Below are positions 8,134-14,303 of a stretch of 47,445 nucleotides of DNA, in pieces. Numbering within the stretch: position 1 is the stretch's first letter; each line of letters begins with the position of its first letter. The stretch is from an uncultured Selenomonadales bacterium (lineage in GTDB: Bacteria; Bacillota; Negativicutes; Selenomonadales; Selenomonadaceae): positions 1-47,445 of the forward strand of contig OMWN01000079.1 of the NCBI GenBank assembly GCA_900314765.1, given 5' to 3'. The notes beneath the pieces are model-generated. The model made no database searches and was not told the DNA's origin. It worked only from the letters and a program-made list of their open reading frames with translations. A program made the translations under genes and the position numbers.

Positions 8134-8946
8134 TTGTTTTACATAAAGCATCATAAGAATGATATATGGACGGGGCATTTTTCCATGTTCCCAGAGAGCG
8201 TCGCGACGTGTGCCGTGTCTACGCGGCTCGGCGGTGTGAGCGCGGCGCCATACGCGTCGCTCAATCTCGCGCTGCATGTCGGCGACGATGCGGCGGCAGT
8301 GCGCGAAAATCGCAATAGATTTTGCGCGGCGCTCGGACTCGATGCGCGCGCCATCGTGACGCCCGAGCAAGTGCACGGCGATGTCATCTATCAAGCGAAA
8401 CGCGAGGACGCAGGACGCGGCAGCATGTCGTACGACGACGCGATAAAGGGCACCGACGCGCTCATGACGAATGAGTCGGGCTTGCCGCTCATGCTCTGCT
8501 ACGCCGACTGCACGCCCATCGTGATGCTCGACCCCGTTCATCACGCCGCGGCCGTGGCGCACGGCGGGTGGAAGGGCACGGTGAGTCTCATCGCGGCGAA
8601 GACCATCGCGGCGATGGGCGAGGCGTACGGCACGCGCCCCGAGGATGTGCTCGTCGGCATTGGTCCCGCCATTGGCCCGTGCTGCTACGAAGTGGGCAAC
8701 GACGTGGCGGCGCGATTTGACGACGTGTTCGCTGACGACGCGAAGAAAATAGTAAGCGTGGTGAACGGCAAAAAGCACGTGAACCTGTGGGCCGCGAATA
8801 AAGCGCAGCTCGTGAAGGCGGGCGTCCTGCCTGAGCATATAGACGCGGCCGATGTCTGTACGTCGTGCAATCACGAGCTTTTCTATTCGTACCGCGCGGA
8901 GAGTGGCAAGACGGGACGCATAGCATCAATCATAGCGTTGAAATAA
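8134..8946 (+). CDS. pgeF: Peptidoglycan editing factor PgeF (YfiH/laccase-domain family)
   Basis: The product has about 270 residues of the multi-copper-oxidase-like family DUF152. Members have been linked to removal of wrongly incorporated amino acids from peptidoglycan precursors; purine nucleoside activity is also reported for the fold. Family segments seen are STRLGGVS, YASLNLALHVGDD, VTPEQVHGD, MLCYADCTPI, AVAHGGWKGTV, GIGPAIGPCCYEVG and the C-terminal CTSCNHELFYSYRAESGKTGR with metal-binding Cys/His. I chose TTG at 8134 because GGTGAGG lies 5 bp upstream and the length fits. ATG 8185 is an alternative; an ATG at 8053 falls inside the palindrome and is unlikely. Confidence 0.93.
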   Translation: MFYIKHHKNDIWTGHFSMFPESVATCAVSTRLGGVSAAPYASLNLALHVGDDAAAVRENRNRFCAALGLDARAIVTPEQVHGDVIYQAKREDAGRGSMSYDDAIKGTDALMTNESGLPLMLCYADCTPIVMLDPVHHAAAVAHGGWKGTVSLIAAKTIAAMGEAYGTRPEDVLVGIGPAIGPCCYEVGNDVAARFDDVFADDAKKIVSVVNGKKHVNLWAANKAQLVKAGVLPEHIDAADVCTSCNHELFYSYRAESGKTGRIASIIALK

Positions 8947-8999
8947 AATAAGGTGTGAAAGATTTTGTGATAAATGGCTAGTGAAATTCTGTGCTTTGT

Positions 9000-9042
9000 C
9001 CGCCCCCTGAGGGGCGGGGGACCGCCGTAAGCGGTGGTGGGG
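9000..9042 (+). repeat. GC-rich REP-like hairpin element
   Basis: Two adjacent hairpins: CCGCCCC/GGGGCGG (9000-9006 with 9011-9017, loop CTGA) and ACCGC/GCGGT (9021-9025 with 9031-9035). The first shares a GGGGGCGGA-like core (in reverse complement) with the elements at 38171-38222 and 38370-38413, so it may be another member of that family. It could also terminate pgeF transcripts, but no U-run follows. Confidence 0.55.
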
Positions 9043-9101
9043 TGACAGAATGAAGTGTCATTACACACAAAATTGGTGTATTTCAATAGGAGGAATAAAC
9101 G

Positions 9102-9800
9102 ATGATAGCGGAAAAACTCAAAACAGTGCTCGAAAACATAGAGGCGGCGAAGACGAAGCGCACAGGCGACGACAATCCGAAGGATGCGGCGGTGACGCTC
9201 GTCGCCGTCACGAAGAATCACGATGTCGAGGCGATGCGCGAGGCCATAGACGCGGGCGTCACGATTGTCGGCGAGAACCGCGTGCAGGAGGCTGTGAAGA
9301 AGCACGAGACGCTCGAGCGCGATGTCTCGTGGCACCTCATTGGCCATCTGCAAACGAATAAGGTAAAGCAAGCCGTCCGCCTTTTTGACCTCATTCATTC
9401 CATTGACAGCGAGCATCTTTTGACGGCAGTCGACGAGGCCGCGGGCAAAATCCACAAAGTGCAGGACATACTCATTCAAGTCAACCTTGCGAAAGAGGAC
9501 TCAAAGTTCGGCATTTATCAAGAGGATTTGCCATTTCTCATCAAAAAAGCGGACGCGATGAAGAATGTTCACCTCGTCGGACTCATGTGTATCGCGCCAA
9601 ATTATGAGAACGTGGAGGAGTGTCATCCGCTGTTCCACAAGATGCACGACATCTTCGAGGGACTCAAGATGCTGCCGCTCATGAATTCGGAGATGAAATA
9701 TCTCTCGATGGGCATGACGCACGATTACGAGATTGCTGTCGCCGAGGGAGCGAATATTGTCCGCGTGGGAACGGCAATTTTTGGTCCAAGGCAATACTAA
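9102..9800 (+). CDS. YggS family pyridoxal phosphate homeostasis protein
   Basis: The 232-residue product is a single-domain TIM-barrel PLP carrier of the YggS/PLPBP family, which buffers PLP and affects amino acid and keto acid pools. The PLP lysine is expected in VAVTKNHDV (about residues 30-38). Other family segments are GENRVQEA, WHLIGHLQTNKV, HSIDSE, QVNLAKEDSKFGI, the LMCIAP segment, LSMGMTHDYEIAVAEGAN and the VRVGTAIFG phosphate-binding region. The ATG follows AGGAGG. In many Bacillota it precedes cell-division genes such as sepF; here a promoter for amino acid genes follows. Confidence 0.94.
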   Translation: MIAEKLKTVLENIEAAKTKRTGDDNPKDAAVTLVAVTKNHDVEAMREAIDAGVTIVGENRVQEAVKKHETLERDVSWHLIGHLQTNKVKQAVRLFDLIHSIDSEHLLTAVDEAAGKIHKVQDILIQVNLAKEDSKFGIYQEDLPFLIKKADAMKNVHLVGLMCIAPNYENVEECHPLFHKMHDIFEGLKMLPLMNSEMKYLSMGMTHDYEIAVAEGANIVRVGTAIFGPRQY

Positions 9801-9811
9801 TTATCATCCCC

Positions 9812-9840
9812 TTGCAATTTATGTCAAAAATGAGTATTAT
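9812..9840 (+). promoter_or_regulatory. Sigma-A promoter for the ACT-hom-thrB operon
   Basis: TTGCAA (9812-9817), a 17-bp spacer and TATTAT (9835-9840) form a strong promoter starting 11 bp after the yggS stop. Transcription would begin near 9847, giving a leader of about 110 nt before the TTG start at 9956. An ATG at 9848 would sit essentially at the transcript start. Confidence 0.75.
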
Positions 9841-9955
9841 ATTATCATGTTTGACAATATAGATGATTTTTTTGACGTGGACAATCGGGATTTTACAGCC
9901 CTAAATCTACTGTGCAAGGAAATCCATCCATCTTATGTAAACGGGGGCGTTCATA

Positions 9956-10402
9956 TTGAAAAAGGGTGAGAGCGGATTTTTCCTCGTTCGCGAGGAGATT
10001 CTTCCTGAGGCAATCAAGAAGACGATCAAGGTAAAGGAGCTTTTGAAGCGCGGCGAGGCGCGCACAATCAATGAGGCCGTGAGCCGCATGGATTTGAGCC
10101 GCAGCGCGTACTACAAATACAAGGACTATGTATTCCCGTTCTATGAGGCGAGCAAAAACAAAATCGTGACGCTGACATTCCTGCTCGACCACAAGAAGGG
10201 TGTGCTCTCGGACGTACTCACGACGATTGCGCACGACTCCGGCAGTGTGCTCACCATCAATCAGGGCATACCGCTTCAGGGCGTCGCGAATGTCACTATT
10301 TCCATTGAGACAATCAATCTCTCCGTCGACCTTGAGGCGCTCTTGGACAAGCTGCGCATGATTGACGGCGTGAAGCGGCTCGACGTTTTGGGACAGGTGT
10401 GA
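9956..10402 (+). CDS. ACT domain-containing protein (PheB/UPF0735 family)
   Basis: The 148-residue product has an N-terminal helical region (residues about 1-65; INEAVSRMDLSRSAYYKYKDYVFPF resembles a small HTH) and a C-terminal ACT domain (about 70-146; VTLTFLLDHKKGVLSDVLTTI and VANVTISIET). ACT domains bind amino acids, so a regulatory role in the threonine/methionine branch is likely given its place before hom and thrB. Start TTG at 9956 follows a GGGGG run 8 bp upstream and gives the family N-terminus. The name pheB used for some relatives should not be read as a proven link to phenylalanine. Confidence 0.9.
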   Translation: MKKGESGFFLVREEILPEAIKKTIKVKELLKRGEARTINEAVSRMDLSRSAYYKYKDYVFPFYEASKNKIVTLTFLLDHKKGVLSDVLTTIAHDSGSVLTINQGIPLQGVANVTISIETINLSVDLEALLDKLRMIDGVKRLDVLGQV

Positions 10403-10421
10403 GACAAATAAAGGATAAATC

Positions 10422-11717
10422 ATGGGCAAAACGATCAGAATAGGTCTTTTGGGCTTCGGCACGGTTGGCTCAGGCGTCGCTCGCGTGCTGCGTGAGAATG
10501 CGCATGAGATAGAGAAGAAGGTGGGAGCGCCCGTCGAGATAAAGTCGGTCCTCGTGCGCGACACGAAGAAAAAGCGTCAGTACATGGAAGGGCTTCACGC
10601 GACTGACAGCATCGACGAGATAATAAACGACAAGGAAATCGATATTGTCGTCGAGCTGATGGGCGGCATGAGCCCTGCGCATGACTACATGATATGCGCG
10701 CTGAAGGCGGGAAAGCATGTCGTCACCGCGAATAAGGATGTGTTGGCGGAGTCGGCGCGCGACATTTTCGATACGGCGAAGGAGCATCATGTCGAGTTCA
10801 TGTTCGAGGCGAGCGTCGGCGGTGGCATCCCCATCATCACGCCGCTAAAGGAGTGCCTCACGGCCAATCGCATCTCCGAGGTCGTCGGCATCGTGAACGG
10901 CACGACGAACTATATGCTGACGAAGATGACGGAGTGCGGCGCGAGCTACGACGCCGTGCTGAAGGAAGCGCAGGAAAAAGGCTACGCCGAGGCGAATCCG
11001 TCGGCGGATGTCGAGGGCCTCGATGCGGCGCGCAAAGCCGCGATACTCGCGTCGCTCGCGTTCAATACGCGCGTGTCGCTTGAAAATGTCGCGGTCGAGG
11101 GCATCACGCATATCACGCCAGAGGACATCGACTACGCCACGCAGCTCGGCTACGTCATAAAGCTCCTCGCCATCGCGCGAGACACGCCGGAGAACGGCGT
11201 GGACGTGAGAGTTCATCCGGCGTTCTTGCCAAAGGAGCATCCACTCGCCTCCGTCAATGGTGTTTACAACGCGATTTACGTCAAGGGCAACGCCATCGGC
11301 GAGGCGATGTTCTACGGGCAGGGGGCGGGGTCGCTCCCGACGGCGTCGGCCGTCATCGCGGACATCGTCTCCGTGTCGCGCGACATTGAGCGCGGCATAT
11401 TCAGAGGCATTGGCTGCACGTGCTTTGAGACGAAGAAGTTCTGCCCTGTCGCAAAGACGGAGTCCGACTACTATATTCGCTTGCTCGTCGCCGATGAGCC
11501 CGGCGTGCTCGGCAAGATTGCGACGACATTTGGCGACCAGGGCGTGAGCCTGAAGTCCGTCATACAGACGCGCGTCGTCGATGACAACGCGGAAATCGTC
11601 GTCATAACGCATCATGTGAAGCATGAGCGCATCGACAAGGCGGAGCGCGCGCTGACGGATTTGCCCGTCGTGACGAAAATCAGCAATGTCATACGCGTCG
11701 AGAGGACGGTGGTATGA
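10422..11717 (+). CDS. hom: Homoserine dehydrogenase
   Basis: The enzyme reduces aspartate semialdehyde to homoserine with NAD(P)H, the branch to threonine and methionine. The 431 residues comprise a Rossmann domain (GLLGFGTVGSGV at about residues 8-19), the catalytic/dimer domain (VTANKDVLAE, GGGIPIITPLKE, VNGTTNYMLTKM, SADVEGLDAARKAAILASLAF) and a C-terminal ACT domain from about 350 (YYIRLLVADEPGVLGKI) for feedback control, probably by threonine. The stop overlaps the thrB start as ATGA. Confidence 0.98.
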   Translation: MGKTIRIGLLGFGTVGSGVARVLRENAHEIEKKVGAPVEIKSVLVRDTKKKRQYMEGLHATDSIDEIINDKEIDIVVELMGGMSPAHDYMICALKAGKHVVTANKDVLAESARDIFDTAKEHHVEFMFEASVGGGIPIITPLKECLTANRISEVVGIVNGTTNYMLTKMTECGASYDAVLKEAQEKGYAEANPSADVEGLDAARKAAILASLAFNTRVSLENVAVEGITHITPEDIDYATQLGYVIKLLAIARDTPENGVDVRVHPAFLPKEHPLASVNGVYNAIYVKGNAIGEAMFYGQGAGSLPTASAVIADIVSVSRDIERGIFRGIGCTCFETKKFCPVAKTESDYYIRLLVADEPGVLGKIATTFGDQGVSLKSVIQTRVVDDNAEIVVITHHVKHERIDKAERALTDLPVVTKISNVIRVERTVV

Positions 11718-12667
11718 TGACATCGGAAAGCAAAAAGAAAATGCCTCATTTCGGACGCACTGTGAAGGTGCGCGTGCCGGGCACGAGCGCGAACTGCGGT
11801 GCAGGATTTGACACGCTCGGGCTCGCCTGCACGATTTACAATGAACTCGAGCTCACGCTGAATGATAACAGCGAGCTCATCATAGAAAATTTCGGCGACG
11901 GCGCCGATGATATACCGAAAGATGAGAGCAACATGGTCTGGCAGGCCATCAAGACGACGCTGAAAAAAGCCGAGGTGGACAGTGACGAGATAGGCGGCCA
12001 TCTGCGCATGTGGAGCGAGGTGCCGCTGTCGCGTGGGCTTGGCAGCAGCGCGACGGCTATCGTGGCTGGCATAAAGGCCGCGAATGAGCTCATGGATGGC
12101 CGCTTTAGTGACAGCGATATGCTTCAGATTGCGACGGGCATAGAGGGACATCCTGACAATGTCGCGCCCGCCATCTACGGCGGCTTCACGGTGAGCGTCG
12201 TGACGGACGGCGTGGCGGAGACGATGGCGTTCATGCCGCGCTTTGACATGCACCTCGTCGTGGCGGTGCCGGACTTCCCGCTTTCGACGAAGGCCGCGCG
12301 CGATGCGTTGCCAAAGATGGTGCCGCTCAAAGATGCGGTGTTCAATGTCGGCCATGCCGCCATGCTCGTCGGCGCGCTCGCGAGCGGCGACGACAGGTTC
12401 CTGCATCACGCGTTTGAGGACGCGCTTCATCAGCCGTACAGGGCGAAGCTGATACCAGGCATGAGCGACGTCTTTGATGCGGCGAAGAAAGCAGGCGCGC
12501 TCGGCGCGACAATCAGCGGCGCGGGCTCGAGCCTCATCGCCTATACGCTCGAAAATGAGCGCGCGGTCGGCGATGCCATGCTCGAGGCATTCGCTCGAAA
12601 CGGCGTAAACGCGAAAGTGCTGTATCTCGAAGTGGACAGGCACGGCGCTCACGTCGTGAACGAATAA
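11714..12667 (+). CDS. thrB: Homoserine kinase
   Basis: ThrB phosphorylates homoserine with ATP, the step before threonine synthase. The 317-residue GHMP kinase shows VRVPGTSANCGAGFDTLGLA at the N-terminus, the ATP-binding PLSRGLGSSATAIVAGI loop (about residues 98-114), GHPDNVAPAIYGG, and the C-terminal GATISGAGSSLIAY motif. The ATG at 11714 overlaps the hom stop by 4 bp, and GAGAGG lies just upstream. Threonine synthase (thrC) is not in the window. Confidence 0.98.
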   Translation: MMTSESKKKMPHFGRTVKVRVPGTSANCGAGFDTLGLACTIYNELELTLNDNSELIIENFGDGADDIPKDESNMVWQAIKTTLKKAEVDSDEIGGHLRMWSEVPLSRGLGSSATAIVAGIKAANELMDGRFSDSDMLQIATGIEGHPDNVAPAIYGGFTVSVVTDGVAETMAFMPRFDMHLVVAVPDFPLSTKAARDALPKMVPLKDAVFNVGHAAMLVGALASGDDRFLHHAFEDALHQPYRAKLIPGMSDVFDAAKKAGALGATISGAGSSLIAYTLENERAVGDAMLEAFARNGVNAKVLYLEVDRHGAHVVNE

Positions 12668-12670
12668 AAT

Positions 12671-12730
12671 AAAATCCATTTTTACGACTTCTGTTGAGAC
12701 TCTAATGAAATCGTGAAAATGGATTTTTTT
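12671..12730 (+). terminator. Long terminator after thrB
   Basis: A 12-bp AT-rich stem (12671-12682 with 12716-12727) is extended inward by a wobble pair and ACGA/TCGT (12684-12687 with 12711-12714). It ends in seven T residues. It closes the threonine operon and insulates ndk. Confidence 0.85.
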
Positions 12731-12851
12731 ATGAAAAATTTTCGTTTGTCGTGTCATCGCAAAGCCGTGAAGATTTGTTATAGCCTTTTTCATGTTTTTG
12801 ATGTATACTCATTATTGTTAAATTTTTTATTTATAAGTGAGGTATATATTC

Positions 12852-13268
12852 ATGGAAAAAACTCTTGTACTTGTAAAACCAGACGCATTCAAAGCTCATC
12901 ACACGGGCGACATCATCAAAATCTATGAGCAGAATGGGCTCTCCCTTCTCGCCATGCGCATGATGAAGATGACGCCGGAAGTCGCTGCGAAGCATTATGC
13001 TGAGCACATCGGCCGCCCATACTATGCTGAGCTCGAGACGTTCATGACGTCTGGCCCAATCGTCGCAATGGTCCTCGCGGGCGAGGGCGCAATCCAGAAG
13101 GTTCGCGACCTCAACGGCAAGACGGACCCGAAGGAAGCAGCCGAGGGCACAATCCGCAAGCTCTACGCCGCAAGCAAGGGCGAGAACGCCGTTCATGCGT
13201 CCGACAGCCCAGAGAGCGCGGCTCGCGAGATTCATATTTTCTTCAACGAGACGGAAATTTTCGACTGA
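12852..13268 (+). CDS. ndk: Nucleoside diphosphate kinase
   Basis: Ndk moves the gamma phosphate of ATP onto other (d)NDPs through a phosphohistidine. The 138-residue product has the N-terminal TLVLVKPDAF strand-loop and the active-site segment NAVHASDSPESAAREI with the catalytic His at about residue 115. The ATG at 12852 is preferred; an in-frame GTG at 12837 falls within the probable ribosome-binding site GTGAGG. The upstream 120 bp are AT-rich, but I could not fix the promoter. Confidence 0.97.
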   Translation: MEKTLVLVKPDAFKAHHTGDIIKIYEQNGLSLLAMRMMKMTPEVAAKHYAEHIGRPYYAELETFMTSGPIVAMVLAGEGAIQKVRDLNGKTDPKEAAEGTIRKLYAASKGENAVHASDSPESAAREIHIFFNETEIFD

Positions 13269-13272
13269 TAAA

Positions 13273-13308
13273 ACTTCAAGACAAATTTCGAGACAAATTT
13301 CAAAACAA
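13273..13308 (+). repeat. Three tandem 12-bp repeats
   Basis: The units are ACTTCAAGACAA, ATTTCGAGACAA and ATTTCAAAACAA, head to tail with no spacer, in the 66-bp gap between ndk and the adenosyltransferase gene. They end 26 bp before the next start codon. They may bind a regulator or be a neutral microsatellite-like expansion. Confidence 0.6.
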
Positions 13309-13334
13309 TCTATGTGAATTGAGGTGCATACAGC

Positions 13335-13838
13335 ATGGGCGTTTACACAAAAACGGGTGACAAGGGACAGACGAGCCTCTACTCCGGCGAGCGCGTTGAC
13401 AAAGATTCTCTTCGTGTCGAGACGTACGGTACGATTGATGAGATGAACTCTGCGCTCGGCATGGCGAGAGCTTTTTGCGAGAATGAGGAAGTCAAGGGAC
13501 TCATTCTTATGCTGCAGAAGGATGTATCGCTTTTCATGGCGGACCTCGCCAGCATCGGCAAGGAGCCATACATCAATCAGACGCATATCGAGGACATCGA
13601 GCACGAGATTGACCGCATTGAGGGTATCGTCGGGCCGCTCGCGTGCTTCCTCGTGCCGGGTGACACGAAAGGCGGAGCGATGCTTGACCTCGCGCGTACG
13701 ATTGCGAGACGCGCTGAGCGCCAGATGCTCAGGCTCGCCAAGAGCGGCGAGGAGGTCCACGAGTCGGATCGCCTCTACATCAATCGCCTCTCCGACTATT
13801 GCTTCATGCTGATGCGCTACGAAGAGCATAAAGACTAA
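13335..13838 (+). CDS. Corrinoid adenosyltransferase, PduO type
   Basis: The enzyme adds the 5'-deoxyadenosyl group of ATP to cob(I)alamin (or cob(I)yrinic acid diamide), making adenosylcobalamin. The 167-residue product has the N-terminal ATP-binding motif VYTKTGDKGQTSLYSGERV (residues about 3-21), YGTIDEMNSALG, and the C-terminal R..ARRAERQMLRLA and YINRLSDYCFMLMR helices of the trimeric PduO/EutT class. The ATG follows GAGGTG. Two B12-binding-like radical SAM proteins occur upstream, though a functional link is only inference. The stop is followed at once by a terminator. Confidence 0.95.
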   Translation: MGVYTKTGDKGQTSLYSGERVDKDSLRVETYGTIDEMNSALGMARAFCENEEVKGLILMLQKDVSLFMADLASIGKEPYINQTHIEDIEHEIDRIEGIVGPLACFLVPGDTKGGAMLDLARTIARRAERQMLRLAKSGEEVHESDRLYINRLSDYCFMLMRYEEHKD

Positions 13839-13843
13839 TGAAT

Positions 13844-13870
13844 AGCCCCGCGGCTTTTGTCGCGGGGCTT
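13844..13870 (+). terminator. Terminator after the adenosyltransferase gene
   Basis: A 9-bp GC-rich stem, AGCCCCGCG (13844-13852) with its exact complement (13861-13869), loop of 8 nt, followed by a weak T-rich tract. A promoter for the next gene overlaps its 3' arm. Confidence 0.75.
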
Positions 13871-13884
13871 CTTTGTGTTATAAT
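13857..13884 (+). promoter_or_regulatory. Extended -10 promoter for the DUF2905 gene
   Basis: TGTTATAAT places an extended -10 (TATAAT, 13879-13884). A weak -35 such as TTGTCG (13857-13862, 16-bp spacer) lies inside the preceding terminator stem. This supports the downstream ATG at 13904 as the true start. Confidence 0.6.
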
Positions 13885-13903
13885 GCTGATGGGAGTGATG
13901 GAC

Positions 13904-14119
13904 ATGCCATCAGATATTGGCAAGACAATCATGATATTTGGGCTTTTGCTTGTGGTGGTCGGGGCGGTCATTCATTTCGGAGGCAGGATATTGCCGCTCG
14001 GTCATCTGCCAGGCGACATATTCATCGGCGGCGAGCATGGCTCGTTTTATTTCCCCGTCGTCAGCTGCATCGTCATCAGCATCGTGCTGAGTGTGCTCGC
14101 AAATATTTTCATGCGCTGA
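13904..14119 (+). CDS. DUF2905 family small membrane protein
   Basis: The 71-residue product has two hydrophobic helices (about residues 7-27 and 51-69) separated by a polar loop with the family signature GRILPLGHLPGDIFI and then GSFYFP. It should sit in the inner membrane; its function is unknown. The frame is open back to 13838, but that stretch encodes the preceding terminator and this gene's own -10 box. The ATG at 13904, with GGGAG 8 bp upstream, matches the usual family length of about 70. Confidence 0.88.
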   Translation: MPSDIGKTIMIFGLLLVVVGAVIHFGGRILPLGHLPGDIFIGGEHGSFYFPVVSCIVISIVLSVLANIFMR

Positions 14120-14165
14120 CGGCGGCAGACAATATTATATGATGATTTACTTCGTTTGACTTTCG

Positions 14166-14194
14166 GCGATGTGCGAATTGCGCATCGCTTTTTT
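14166..14194 (+). terminator. Terminator after the DUF2905 gene
   Basis: A 9-bp stem (14166-14174 with 14180-14188, one G-T pair), loop GAATT, followed by six T residues. Confidence 0.85.
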
Positions 14195-14269
14195 ATTTTG
14201 CGAATAAACTGCGAGTTCAGTTTTTCCGTTGTGAACTCATGGTGAAGTGATTTTTCTGCGCGGCTATCA

Positions 14270-14275
14270 TATAAT
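14270..14275 (+). promoter_or_regulatory. Probable -10 box for the AAA+ gene
   Basis: TATAAT lies 29 bp before the preferred GTG start and 76 bp after the previous terminator. The -35 region (about 14247-14252, GTGATT) is a poor match. The placement argues against translation starting at 14247. Confidence 0.5.
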
Positions 14276-14303
14276 TTCAAAAAACAGAATAGAGGGTGAT
14301 TGC

